Assembly: GCF_016742955.1 (NCBI RefSeq)
Contig: NZ_JABBYC010000013.1
Span: 1 to 64,000 of the forward strand
Length of the DNA stretch: 64,000 nucleotides
Source of the DNA: Myceligenerans indicum
GTDB taxonomy: Bacteria; Actinomycetota; Actinomycetes; Actinomycetales; Cellulomonadaceae
Direction: 5' to 3'
A program made the translations under genes and the position numbers. Shown piece by piece: positions 1 to 7,991 of the stretch (positions within the stretch are counted from its first letter, which is position 1; each line of letters opens with the position of its first letter). Under the pieces are notes generated by a model, which was given only the letters and a program-made list of their open reading frames with translations, was not told where the DNA came from and searched no databases.

Positions 1-19
1 AGATGTGTATAAGAGACAG
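1..19 (+). other. Tn5 mosaic-end library adapter (artefact)
   Basis: The first 19 bases, AGATGTGTATAAGAGACAG, are identical to the Tn5 mosaic-end sequence used in transposase-based sequencing libraries. This is residual adapter at a contig end rather than genomic sequence. Genomic sequence presumably starts at about base 20. Confidence 0.97.
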
Positions 20-40
20 CCCCCCCAACAGGCCGGCGCC

Positions 41-94
41 GACCACGACGTCTCGGTTGATGGTTGCGCTCCCACCAACCGAGACGTCGTGGTC
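41..94. repeat. 23-bp stem-loop upstream of ureA
   Basis: Bases 41-63 are the reverse complement of bases 72-94 except for one position (22 of 23 pairs match), with an 8-base loop between them. The complementarity stops at the stem ends, so it is a discrete hairpin. It could be the terminator of an upstream operon lost at the contig edge, or a leader structure of the urease operon. There is no obvious T-tract on the ureA side. Confidence 0.6.
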
Positions 95-134
95 GAACCC
101 GAGTTCGTCCGTCCGCTGACAGAGAGGAAGTCCT

Positions 135-437
135 GTGCGGTTGAGTCCTGGTGATGTCGAGAAATTGTTGCTGGCCACCGCGGGGATGGTCGCGCGTGAC
201 CGGCTCGCGCGCGGCGTGCGGCTCAACCACCCCGAGGCCGTGGCTCTGCTGTCCTGCTGGATCATCGAACGGGCCCGTGAGGGCGCCGACGTCGCCACGC
301 TCATGGACACCGGCCGTGAGGTCCTGGTCCGGGACCAGGTGATGGACGGCGTCGCCGAGATGCTCACCGATGTCCAGGTCGAGGCCACGTTCCCCGACGG
401 GCGCAAACTCGTCACCCTGCACCACCCGGTCCAGTAG
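135..437 (+). CDS. ureA: urease gamma subunit UreA
   Basis: UreA is the small gamma subunit of urease, which hydrolyses urea to ammonia and carbamate in the cytoplasm. The 100-residue product has the family's usual length and the typical [13 protein letters not shown] start, followed by the conserved region around [12 protein letters not shown] chose the GTG at 135 because a purine-rich ribosome site (AGAGAGGAAG, 121-130) precedes it and the translation aligns with UreA from residue 1. It is the first gene of an ureABCFGD operon and ureB begins 8 bases after its stop. The promoter is probably truncated by the contig end. Identification is secure. Confidence 0.97.
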   Translation: MRLSPGDVEKLLLATAGMVARDRLARGVRLNHPEAVALLSCWIIERAREGADVATLMDTGREVLVRDQVMDGVAEMLTDVQVEATFPDGRKLVTLHHPVQ

Positions 438-445
438 GAGGCCAC

Positions 446-1027
446 ATGTCTGCCCGCACGTCCACCGGGCCGGGCGCGGTCCGCGTCGCCCCCGGCCGCA
501 TCGAGCTCAACGCCGACCGCGCGCCCCACGAACGCGTGTCCCTCGTCATCCTGAACACCGGGGACCGGCCCGTGCAGGTCGGCTCCCACCTGCATCTGCC
601 CGACGCGAACAGCGCGCTGGAGTTCGACCGCGAGGCCGCCCACGGGTTCCGGCTCGACGTCCCCGCCGGCACGTCCCAGCGCTTCGAGCCGGGCGCGAGC
701 CGCCGCGTCGAGGCCGTGACGATCCGTGGTGCACGCCGCGTACCCGGCATCCAGCGCGGCAAGCCGGGGGACGGCGCGCTGGCCCCGCTCACCGCGCACG
801 GCCCGGCCGGAACCTCCGCCCCGGCCGACGCACCCGCCCGTGACGCCGGCACCCCACAACCGGAGGCCGGCACACCGCACCCGGAAGCCGGAACACGCGA
901 AGCAGCCCGGCCGTCCGCACGACGCGCGGCGGACACCACGGCGGACACCACGGCGGACACCGCGGCGCCCGCCGGGAACGCCGTCGCCGAGGCCGCCGCG
1001 ACCCCCGACGAGCAGGAGGAACGCTGA
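446..1027 (+). CDS. ureB: urease beta subunit UreB with long C-terminal tail
   Basis: UreB is the beta subunit of urease and packs with UreA and UreC in the apoenzyme. Residues 1 to about 113 match the family core, including [16 protein letters not shown] and the [10 protein letters not shown] region. The family is normally near 100-110 residues, but here the protein has 193. The extra 80 residues are Ala/Pro/Thr-rich low-complexity sequence with internal repeats (EAGTP-type and DTTA-type) and probably extend disordered from the trimer. A strong ribosome site (AGGAGG) lies before the ATG. The TGA overlaps the ureC ATG by one base (TGATG), which implies translational coupling. Confidence 0.95.
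   Translation: MSARTSTGPGAVRVAPGRIELNADRAPHERVSLVILNTGDRPVQVGSHLHLPDANSALEFDREAAHGFRLDVPAGTSQRFEPGASRRVEAVTIRGARRVPGIQRGKPGDGALAPLTAHGPAGTSAPADAPARDAGTPQPEAGTPHPEAGTREAARPSARRAADTTADTTADTAAPAGNAVAEAAATPDEQEER
929..964 (+). repeat. three tandem 12-bp units inside ureB
   Basis: Three consecutive 12-base units (GCGGACACCACG, same, then GCGGACACCGCG) encode the repeated Ala-Asp-Thr-Thr part of the UreB tail. The unit length keeps the frame, so copy number can vary without breaking the gene. Confidence 0.85.
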
Positions 1028-2727
1028 TGGCGTGGATCGACCGCGAGCGCTACGCCGCCCTGTACGGCCCGACGGTGGGCGACCAGGTGCGTCTGGGTGA
1101 CACGGATCTGTGGATCGAGGTCACCGAGGACCGCACTGCCGGCGGCGAGGAGGCCGTCTTCGGCGGGGGCAAGTCGATCCGGGAGTCGATGGCGCAGTCC
1201 ACGCGCACCCTGGCGCAGGGCGCCCTGGACACCGTGATCACGAACGCCGTCGTGCTGGACTGGTGGGGCGTGGTCCGGGCGGACGTCGGCGTGCGGGACG
1301 GCCGCATCGTGGCCCTGGGCCGGTCCGGCAACCCGGACGTCGCCGACGGCGTACACCCCGACCTGGTGATCGGCCCGTCCACCGACGTCATCTCCGGCGA
1401 GGGTCGCATCCTCACCGCGGGAGGCTTCGACTCGCACGTCCACCTGCTGTCGCCGTCGGCGCTGCACGAGGCGCTGGCCACCGGCATCACGACGGTCGCG
1501 GGCGGCGGCACCGGCCCGTCGGAGGGCTCCAAGGCCACCACCGTGACGGGAGCGGCACACCTGCGCCACATGCTGCGGGCGATCGACTCGATCCCCCTCA
1601 ACGTGCTGCTGCTCGGCAAGGGCAACACGGTCGGCGCGGCCGCCCTGGCGGAGCAGGCACTCGCGGGGGCGGGGGGCTTCAAGATCCACGAGGACTGGGG
1701 CGCCACCCCGGCGGCCCTGGACGCGGCACTGCGCGCCGCCGACGAGTGGGGGGTCCAGGTGGCGCTGCACTCGGACTCGCTCAACGAGGCGGGGTTCGTG
1801 CAGTCCACGATCGACGCGATCGACGGCCGGTCGATCCACGCCTTCCACGTGGAGGGCGCCGGGGGCGGCCACGCGCCGGACATCCTGACGATCGCGGGGC
1901 TGCCGCACGTCATCCCGGGCTCGACGAACCCGACGCTCCCGCACACCGTCAACACCGTGGCCGAGCACCTGGACATGCTCATGGTCTGCCACCACCTGAG
2001 CCCGGCGGTCCCGGAGGATCTCGCGTTCGCCGAGTCGCGCATCCGGGCCACGACGATCGCGGCGGAGGACGTGCTGCACGACATGGGTGCGCTGTCGGTG
2101 ACGTCGTCGGACGCGCAGGCGATGGGCCGCATCGGCGAGGTGATCACCCGAACCTGGCAGGTCGCACACGTGATGAAGCACCGCCGGGGGCCGCTGAGCG
2201 GCGCCGAGCCCGCGGACAACGAGCGGGCCCGCCGCTACGTCGCCAAGTACACGATCAACCCGGCGATCGGCAGCGGTGTGGCCGATCACGTCGGCTCGGT
2301 GGAGCCGGGCAAGCTGGCAGACCTCGTCCTGTGGGACCCGCGGTTCTTCGGCGTGCGGCCGGACCTGGTGCTCAAGGGCGGCGTGATCGCGTGGGCTGCG
2401 CTCGGCGACCCGAACGCGTCCATCCCGACACCGCAGCCGGTGCTCCAGCGTCCCGCGTTCGGCGACGCGGTGGCCGCCGACCTCTCGCTCGCGTTCGTCG
2501 CCCCTGCCGCGATCGAGGACGGGCTGGCCGGCCGGCTCGGCCTGCGGCGCGAGCTCGCCGCGGTGTCCCCCACGCGCGAGGTCGGCAAGGCGGACATGCG
2601 CAACAACGATGTGCTGCCTCGCATCGAGATCCGGCCCGACACGTTCGAGATCCGCGTGGACGGCGACGTCGTCACCCCGGCACCCGCCGTCCGTCTGCCC
2701 CTCGCCCAGCTCTACTCGATGTTCTGA
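1027..2727 (+). CDS. ureC: urease alpha (catalytic) subunit UreC
   Basis: UreC carries the dinuclear nickel active site of urease. The 566-residue length is normal. Ligands expected from the family are all present: His137 and His139 in DSHVH, Lys219 in KIHEDWG (the lysine that becomes carbamylated), His248, His274 in [12 protein letters not shown], and Asp362. The catalytic flap Cys321-His322 sits in MVCHHLSP. The enzyme should therefore be competent once nickel is loaded by UreDFG. The start overlaps the ureB stop. The next gene, ureF, starts 10 bases after the stop. Nothing looks degraded. Confidence 0.98.
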   Translation: MAWIDRERYAALYGPTVGDQVRLGDTDLWIEVTEDRTAGGEEAVFGGGKSIRESMAQSTRTLAQGALDTVITNAVVLDWWGVVRADVGVRDGRIVALGRSGNPDVADGVHPDLVIGPSTDVISGEGRILTAGGFDSHVHLLSPSALHEALATGITTVAGGGTGPSEGSKATTVTGAAHLRHMLRAIDSIPLNVLLLGKGNTVGAAALAEQALAGAGGFKIHEDWGATPAALDAALRAADEWGVQVALHSDSLNEAGFVQSTIDAIDGRSIHAFHVEGAGGGHAPDILTIAGLPHVIPGSTNPTLPHTVNTVAEHLDMLMVCHHLSPAVPEDLAFAESRIRATTIAAEDVLHDMGALSVTSSDAQAMGRIGEVITRTWQVAHVMKHRRGPLSGAEPADNERARRYVAKYTINPAIGSGVADHVGSVEPGKLADLVLWDPRFFGVRPDLVLKGGVIAWAALGDPNASIPTPQPVLQRPAFGDAVAADLSLAFVAPAAIEDGLAGRLGLRRELAAVSPTREVGKADMRNNDVLPRIEIRPDTFEIRVDGDVVTPAPAVRLPLAQLYSMF

Positions 2728-2737
2728 GGACGGTCAC

Positions 2738-3532
2738 GTGACCTCACCCCACGCCCTCTCGGTGGCGATGCTGCTGGCCGACGCGCGCCTGCCCAGCGGC
2801 GGGCACGCGCACTCCGCGAGCCTGGAGCCCGCGCTGCTGGGCGGCCTGCCCGTCGCGGCGGTGCCCGCCTGGCTGATCGGGCGCGCGACGACGGTCAGCC
2901 TGGTGGAGGCGGGCACGGCCGTGGTGACGGCGCGGCTGCTCGGTGGGGCCGCCGGCACGACGACGCCGGCGGGTGCCGTGCCGGCCGACACCATCCCCCA
3001 CGCCACCATCCCCCATGCCACCGGGCCCGACGGCGTCCGTGGCCCTGCCGGGCCGGCGAGCGCGGTCCTGGACCGGGTCGTGGACGCCTGGGCGGCACGC
3101 ACGCCGGCTCCCGCGCTGCGGGACGCCGCCCGTCTGCTGGGCCGGGGCTACCTGCGCCTCGCGCGCACGCTGTGGCCCGATGCCCCCGAGGTCCGGGCGA
3201 TCACCGCGTATGACGCCGTCCGCGGGCCGCTGCCCCGCGCCGTCGTCCTCGGGGCGGTCGCCGGGGCGACGGGCCTGTCGGCTGCGGACGCCGTGCGCCT
3301 GACGGTGTACGACGACGCCCAGACGGCGGCCGCCGCCCTGCTCAAGCTCGAACCCCTGGACCCGCTCACGCCCGCGCGCTGGGTCCTCGAGGCGTGCGCC
3401 GCCGCGGAGCCCCAGGTGCCTCGCGTCGCGCTGTGCGCCACCCCGGAGGACATCCCGGCCTCCGGTTCCCCGCAGACCGAGGGCTGGGCCGAGGCTCATG
3501 CCCTCCTGAGCCAAAGGTTGTTCCGTGCCTGA
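2738..3532 (+). CDS. ureF: urease accessory protein UreF
   Basis: UreF works with UreD and UreG as a GTPase-regulating chaperone that loads nickel into apo-urease. The protein shows the family's [21 protein letters not shown] opening, and its central helices and the [18 protein letters not shown] region match UreF. I chose GTG at 2738 (264 residues) because TGAGGA at 2724-2729 is well spaced; an upstream extension of the open frame lies entirely within ureC. A low-complexity Ala/Thr/Pro insert at roughly residues 70-105 is unusual. The stop overlaps the ureG start by 8 bases. Confidence 0.9.
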   Translation: MTSPHALSVAMLLADARLPSGGHAHSASLEPALLGGLPVAAVPAWLIGRATTVSLVEAGTAVVTARLLGGAAGTTTPAGAVPADTIPHATIPHATGPDGVRGPAGPASAVLDRVVDAWAARTPAPALRDAARLLGRGYLRLARTLWPDAPEVRAITAYDAVRGPLPRAVVLGAVAGATGLSAADAVRLTVYDDAQTAAAALLKLEPLDPLTPARWVLEACAAAEPQVPRVALCATPEDIPASGSPQTEGWAEAHALLSQRLFRA

Positions 3533-4319
3533 TACAGCACCCGAATCCACACCCGAATCGACACCCGAATCCCTGCCTGGTTCCCGGCCGGCCGGCCGCG
3601 CGCTGCGCCTCGGCGTCGCCGGCCCCGTGGGCGTCGGCAAGTCGTCGCTCATCGCCACGATCTGCCGCGCGCTCGGCGAGGAACTGCGCATCGGCGTCAT
3701 CACCAACGACATCTACACCGACGAGGACGCGCGGTTCCTGCGCTCGGCGGGCGTGCTGGACCCGGAGCGCATCCGCGCGGTGGAGACCGGCGCCTGCCCG
3801 CACACGGCGATCCGGGACGACGTCACCGCGAACCTGCTGGCCGCGGAGGACCTGGAGCGCGACTTCGACCCGCTGGACCTGGTGGTCATCGAGTCCGGCG
3901 GCGACAACCTCACCGCGACCTTCTCCCCCGCGCTGGTGGACGCCCAGATCTTCGTGCTCGACGTGGCCGGCGGCGGCGACGTCGCACGCAAGGGCGGTCC
4001 GGGGATCGGCCGCGCGGACCTCCTCGTGGTGAACAAGACCGACCTCGCGCCGCACGTGGGCGTCGACGTCGGACGGATGGTCGCCGACGCCGCGGCGGCG
4101 CGGGAGAACCGCGCCGTGGTCGCGCTCTCTCGGCGTGACGAGGAGTCCGTCGCGGAGCTGCGCTCCTGGGTGCTGGGTGTCCTGGGCCGGTTCCGCGCGG
4201 GCGCGCACGTCGCGCAGGACCCGGGCCCCATGGCCCCGCACTTCCATGCGGACGAGGACGGCGGCTACGTCCACAGTCACGACGACGCCCCGGCACACGA
4301 CCACGCGCACGCGCACTGA
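3525..4319 (+). CDS. ureG: urease accessory GTPase UreG with His-rich C-terminus
   Basis: UreG is a SIMIBI GTPase that carries nickel to the UreDFG-apourease complex. Visible motifs are the P-loop GPVGVGKSS (residues 33-41), the metal-site CPH (91-93), ESGGDNL and the NKTD guanine-binding motif (170-173). At 264 residues it is longer than the usual 200-230. The N-terminus has a Thr/Pro/Glu-rich leader encoded by three 12-base repeats (3540-3575). The C-terminus ends in a 26-residue tail with eight histidines, probably a nickel-binding or storage extension; where such extensions are known in this family they are mostly N-terminal. GTG start. Confidence 0.96.
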   Translation: MPDTAPESTPESTPESLPGSRPAGRALRLGVAGPVGVGKSSLIATICRALGEELRIGVITNDIYTDEDARFLRSAGVLDPERIRAVETGACPHTAIRDDVTANLLAAEDLERDFDPLDLVVIESGGDNLTATFSPALVDAQIFVLDVAGGGDVARKGGPGIGRADLLVVNKTDLAPHVGVDVGRMVADAAAARENRAVVALSRRDEESVAELRSWVLGVLGRFRAGAHVAQDPGPMAPHFHADEDGGYVHSHDDAPAHDHAHAH

Positions 4320-4326
4320 CCGGCCG

Positions 4327-5262
4327 ATGTCCCGCACCCCCGCACCCGCGCCGGCGGCTCCCCGGCACCCGGGATCTGCCGCTCCCGGCGTGGCGGAACC
4401 GGCCGCCGGATCCGCGCCGGGCCCGCCTGCCGGCACGCCCACCCCCGCCGACGGCCCGGCTCCGGGCGTGCCACGACACGACGCAGGCTCCGGCCCCCAG
4501 GTGACGCGCGTGACGGTGGAGCGCCCCGCGACGCCCGGCGCGCTCGTGCGCGTGCGGACGTCCGACGGCCTGCTGGCGGCACGCCTCGTGGCGCGGAACG
4601 GGACGCACGCCGAGGTGGCGCTCGTCGCGCGGGGTGCCCTGCTGCTCGGCGGGGACCACGCGGTCCTCGGCGTGCGGGTGGAGGCGGGCTGTGCGCTCAC
4701 GCTGACCGACGTCGGCGGCACGGTCGCCTACGACGGCGAGGGCCGCCCCTGCCGGTGGGACACCGACCTCCGGCTCGGGGCCGGCGCATCCCTCGACTGG
4801 GCGGGCCTGCCGTTCGTCGTCGCCGCGGGAGCCGACGTGCGCCGCACCACGACGGCGCGGCTCGGCGCCGGTGCGCGCCTGACCCTGCGGGAGACCGTGG
4901 TGCTGGGGCGCGCCGGCGAACGAGGCGGTGACCTGGTGCTGCGCACCGAGGCCGCCGACGACGCCGGTCCGCTCCTGGTCGAGGAGCTCAGGGCCTCCGG
5001 CGAACGGCCGGTGCCCGGGGTCCTGGGAGACCACCCGGTCATCGACACCGTCACCACCCTGCACGGCAGCCCCGGCGACGAGGGCAGCGCCGGCCACGAC
5101 CTGACCGGCCGCCACTCCGCCGGTGACGCCACGGCCGGTCACGGCCCGCGCCTCGGCGACGCCGTCGTGCTCCGCCTGGAGCGCGGCGGAACCCTGACGC
5201 GATGGCTCGGGCCCGCCACGCACCTCAGCCCCCTCGATCCCCCACGGCCCGCCGGCCCGTGA
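4327..5262 (+). CDS. ureD: urease accessory protein UreD/UreH
   Basis: UreD (UreH) is the scaffold that brings UreF and UreG to apo-urease for nickel insertion. From about residue 60 the sequence follows the family: GLLAARLVARNGTHAEVALV, a beta-rich core, then GLPFVVAAGADVRRTTTARL and LRETVVLGRAGERGG. The 311-residue length is typical. The first 55 residues are Ala/Pro-rich and may be dispensable. I chose ATG 4327, seven bases after the ureG stop; a later internal start cannot be excluded. It is the last urease gene before the nickel permease. Confidence 0.88.
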   Translation: MSRTPAPAPAAPRHPGSAAPGVAEPAAGSAPGPPAGTPTPADGPAPGVPRHDAGSGPQVTRVTVERPATPGALVRVRTSDGLLAARLVARNGTHAEVALVARGALLLGGDHAVLGVRVEAGCALTLTDVGGTVAYDGEGRPCRWDTDLRLGAGASLDWAGLPFVVAAGADVRRTTTARLGAGARLTLRETVVLGRAGERGGDLVLRTEAADDAGPLLVEELRASGERPVPGVLGDHPVIDTVTTLHGSPGDEGSAGHDLTGRHSAGDATAGHGPRLGDAVVLRLERGGTLTRWLGPATHLSPLDPPRPAGP

Positions 5263-5299
5263 CCACCGGTTCCCGGCCGGGAGACCCCTCGGAGGACCC

Positions 5300-6454
5300 A
5301 TGACCAGCAGCTCTCCCGCCGCACACCACCCCGGCCGGCCCGCCCGCCGCACAGGCCCCGGCCGGCGTGCGGACCCTGCCCGCCGTACGTCCCGTGTCCC
5401 CCGCGGCGCCACCGTCCCGGTCGTCGTCGCGCTCCATGCGCTCGGGATCGGCGGCCTGGCCGGCGCACTGGCCCTGGACGGCGGCGCCGGGGCGATCACC
5501 GCGGCGACGGGCCTGGCGGCCTACGCCCTGGGGCTGCGTCACGCGTTCGACGCCGACCACATCGCCACCATCGACAACACGACGCGCTCCCTGGTCCGGG
5601 CGGGCCGGGACGCGCGGGGTGTCGGCCTCTGGTTCTCCCTCGGGCACTCGACGGTGGTGCTGGGCGCGGCCCTGCTGCTCACCCTGGGGATCGGCGCCAT
5701 GGCTCCGGCGCTCGGGGACGAGTCGTCCACGCTGCGGCGGGTCGCCGGGATCTGGGGGCCGGTCGTGTCCGGGACGTTCCTGCTGGCGATCGCGGTGCTC
5801 AACCTCGCCATGCTGCGCCGGGCACTGCACGGCCCGGGGAGCGGGACCTCGGGAGGCTCGGCCCACGGCCACCGCCACCCCGCGGGCGGGCCCGTGACCT
5901 GGATGCTGCGCCGGCTGGGCTGGGCCACCGAGCGGCCGGGGCGGATGTACGCCGTCGGGCTGGTGTTCGGGCTCGGGTTCGACACCGCCACGGAGATCGG
6001 GCTGCTGGCGATCACCGCGTCGGCGGCCCTGGGTGAGGTGGCGTGGTACGCGGCCGTTCCCCTGGCGCTGTTGTTCGCCGCGGGGATGTCGCTGCTGGAC
6101 TCGGTCCAGGGAGCGGTGGCACGGCGTGTCTACGCGCAGGCGGGTCCCGGCACGGCCGGCGGTCCCGGCACCACCGCCGGTCCCGGCACCACCGGCGGCG
6201 CCGGCCGGACGCGCGCTCGCGGGCGGGCCCGGGTGCGCTACGACGTCGTCGTCACCGGCGTGTCGGCGCTGGCCGCGCTCGGCATCGGGACGCTGACCCT
6301 GGCGCGGGTCGTGGAGGAGCACGCCCCGTGGGCGGGCCGGCTCCCGGGAGCGGCGATCGGCCTGGAGCCCTACGGCGTGGTGCTCACGGTGGTACTACTC
6401 GTGGTCTGGGGTGCGGGGCTGTCAGTCCTGCGCCAGCCGCGCCGTGAGGCGTGA
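5300..6454 (+). CDS. NiCoT-family nickel/cobalt permease
   Basis: This is a high-affinity secondary transporter for Ni2+ (possibly Co2+), of the HoxN/NixA/NicT family. The diagnostic HX4DH motif occurs in HAFDADHIA (residues 81-89), followed by LGHST and the GFDTATEIGLL signature, with about eight hydrophobic segments. A His/Gly insert lies near residue 195 and a Gly/Thr/Pro repeat at about 275-300 (encoded by GGTCCCGGCAC-like repeats). It has its own ribosome site (GGAGGACCC before ATG 5300) and starts 37 bases after ureD, so it is very likely in the urease operon and feeds nickel to UreG. Its last 33 bases overlap the convergent MarR gene. Confidence 0.95.
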   Translation: MTSSSPAAHHPGRPARRTGPGRRADPARRTSRVPRGATVPVVVALHALGIGGLAGALALDGGAGAITAATGLAAYALGLRHAFDADHIATIDNTTRSLVRAGRDARGVGLWFSLGHSTVVLGAALLLTLGIGAMAPALGDESSTLRRVAGIWGPVVSGTFLLAIAVLNLAMLRRALHGPGSGTSGGSAHGHRHPAGGPVTWMLRRLGWATERPGRMYAVGLVFGLGFDTATEIGLLAITASAALGEVAWYAAVPLALLFAAGMSLLDSVQGAVARRVYAQAGPGTAGGPGTTAGPGTTGGAGRTRARGRARVRYDVVVTGVSALAALGIGTLTLARVVEEHAPWAGRLPGAAIGLEPYGVVLTVVLLVVWGAGLSVLRQPRREA

Positions 6455-6808
6455 GACGACGTCGCGTCCGCGCGACGAGAGGTAGACCCGGATGACCCGC
6501 CGGTCCAGGCCGTCGACCTCCCGGTAGATCAGGGCCTTGCTCACGAGGTCGTCCACCCGGCGGCCGAGTGTCGCCTTGTCGAGGTACACCGCCTCGCGCA
6601 GCTCGGACATCGTCAGGCCGTCGCCCGTACCCAGGACGTCGAGAACGAGCCACTCGTCGAGGGTGTACCCCTCGGGGCCGAGCACCTGTGCGGCCCGGCG
6701 GGCCGCGCGCCGCGCCGCCAGCACCGTCTCGCGCAGCAGGGCGGCCGCCATCGCGTCGCCCGCATCGTCGTGGGGCGTCGACGTGACCGTCTCACCTGCA
6801 GTCCGCAT
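6422..6808 (-). CDS. MarR-family transcriptional regulator
   Basis: This is a small winged-helix protein of 128 residues when started at the ATG at 6808, which is preceded by GGAGGGC. The pattern GYTLDEWLVLDVLG, then MSELREAVYLDKATLGRRVDDLVSKALI and RVIRVYLSSRGRDVV, is the MarR helix-turn-helix plus wing. It is transcribed divergently from the AmiC-like gene and convergently with the nickel permease. It may control either neighbour, perhaps in response to an amide or aromatic ligand. An in-frame upstream start at 6847 is possible but lacks a good ribosome site. Confidence 0.88.
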   Translation of the reverse strand: MRTAGETVTSTPHDDAGDAMAAALLRETVLAARRAARRAAQVLGPEGYTLDEWLVLDVLGTGDGLTMSELREAVYLDKATLGRRVDDLVSKALIYREVDGLDRRVIRVYLSSRGRDVVSRLTARLAQD

Positions 6809-6889
6809 GAGGGTGCCCTCCCTGTGTGCTCGTACACTACCCGCCAACAGAGGCCGCGCCCAGGAGGGGCCGGCACGGGACGGTGTGTG

Positions 6890-7945
6890 ATGTCAGACTT
6901 CGTCGTCGGCGCCCTCCTGCACTTCCAGGGCCCCGGAGGGATCTACGGCCCGTCCTGCCAGGCCGTGACCGAGCTGGCCGTGGCGGAGCTGAACGCGTCG
7001 GGCGGGATCCTCAGCCGCCCCGTGCGCGCCGAGTTCCTCGACGCCGGCCAGCCGCTGCCCGCGGTACGCCGCCAGGTGGGCACGGCCCTGAGCACCAGCC
7101 GCCTCCACGCCCTCACCGGCTGGCACACGTCGGCGGTGCGCAACGCCGTCGTCCCGCTGGTGCAGCGCCGGGTCCCGTACGTGTACCCGGCCGCCTACGA
7201 GGGCGCCGAGACCCGCCCCGGCCTCTACGTGACCGGGGAGGTCCCCTCGACCCAGCTCTTCCCCGCGGTCTCCCGGCTGCGGGCCGAGTCCGGGGTGCGC
7301 AGCTGGTACGTCGTGGGCGACGACTACGCCTGGCCGCGGCGCACCTTCCAGGTGCTGTCCACGCAGGTGGCCGCTCTCGGGGTGGAGTTCGCCGGTGCGC
7401 GGTTCCTGAACGACCGGGGCGCGAGCGCGGCCCAGTTGCGGGAGGTGGTGCACGACGTCGAGGCCTCCGGAGCCGACGGTGTGCTGATGCTGATGGTGGG
7501 GCAGAACGCGGTGCGGTTCAACCGGGTGTTCGCCCGGCACGGCCTGCACGAACGGGTCGCGCGCCTGAGCACGCTCATGGAGGAGAACATGCTCATGGGC
7601 AGCGGCGCCGGCGGCACCGCCAACCTGTACTCCACCGGCGGCTGGTTCCGCAGCCTGGCCACGGGCGGGGCGCTCGACCTGATCGGGCGCTACACCGCCC
7701 ACCACGGCGTGCACGCACCGGCGGTCGGGGCGGCGGCCGAGGCCTGCTACGAGGGGATCTTCGCGCTGCGCAGCATCGTGGAGCGGGCAGGCAGCGCGGC
7801 GGTGGCCGCGACCGACCGGTCGGTGGACGGCGTCATGTACGAGGGGCCGCGCGGGCCGATGCGGTTCCAGGGCAACCACGCCGAGCACCGCCTCTACCTC
7901 GCGCGGGCCGACGGGTTCGACTTCGACCTGATGGGCGAGCTGTGA
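6890..7945 (+). CDS. AmiC/UrtA-type ligand-binding protein without signal peptide
   Basis: The 351-residue product resembles the Peripla_BP_5 group (AmiC amide sensor, UrtA urea-binding protein, FmdD). It shows ALLHFQGPGGIYGPS at the start, LTGWHTSAVRNAVVPLV, SWYVVGDDYAWPR, and repeated lobes of the type I periplasmic fold. It begins directly with MSDFVVGALLHF and has no signal peptide or lipobox, so it is probably cytoplasmic like Pseudomonas AmiC. The position beside urease and a MarR gene suggests sensing of urea or short amides; this is inference. No ABC permease genes are adjacent. ATG 6890 follows a GGAGGGG-like site. Confidence 0.82.
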   Translation: MSDFVVGALLHFQGPGGIYGPSCQAVTELAVAELNASGGILSRPVRAEFLDAGQPLPAVRRQVGTALSTSRLHALTGWHTSAVRNAVVPLVQRRVPYVYPAAYEGAETRPGLYVTGEVPSTQLFPAVSRLRAESGVRSWYVVGDDYAWPRRTFQVLSTQVAALGVEFAGARFLNDRGASAAQLREVVHDVEASGADGVLMLMVGQNAVRFNRVFARHGLHERVARLSTLMEENMLMGSGAGGTANLYSTGGWFRSLATGGALDLIGRYTAHHGVHAPAVGAAAEACYEGIFALRSIVERAGSAAVAATDRSVDGVMYEGPRGPMRFQGNHAEHRLYLARADGFDFDLMGEL

Positions 7946-7964
7946 GCCCGCACGGCCCGCGCGT

Positions 7965-7991
7965 GCCGGTGACCGCTACCAGGTCACCGGC
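7965..7991. terminator. hairpin between convergent genes
   Basis: GCCGGTGACC (7965-7974) pairs perfectly with GGTCACCGGC (7982-7991) over a 7-base loop. It lies in the short space between the AmiC-like gene and the convergent P450 and includes the P450 stop codon. It probably works as a bidirectional terminator. Confidence 0.6.

Noticed and set aside
20-115. Fold-back chimera at the contig start
   Set aside because: The inverted complementarity ends exactly at the stem (41-63 with 72-94). If the contig folded back, it would continue past base 94, and it does not.
412-2289. Long open frame on the minus strand opposite ureB and ureC
   Set aside because: It is Arg/Val/Gly-rich and matches nothing; the plus strand has intact urease genes. 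In GC-rich DNA such shadow frames are expected.
6808-6890. MarR operator in the divergent gap
   Set aside because: A GTGT...ACAC pair is present, but the arms are only four bases and the centre is not symmetric, so it is too weak to list.
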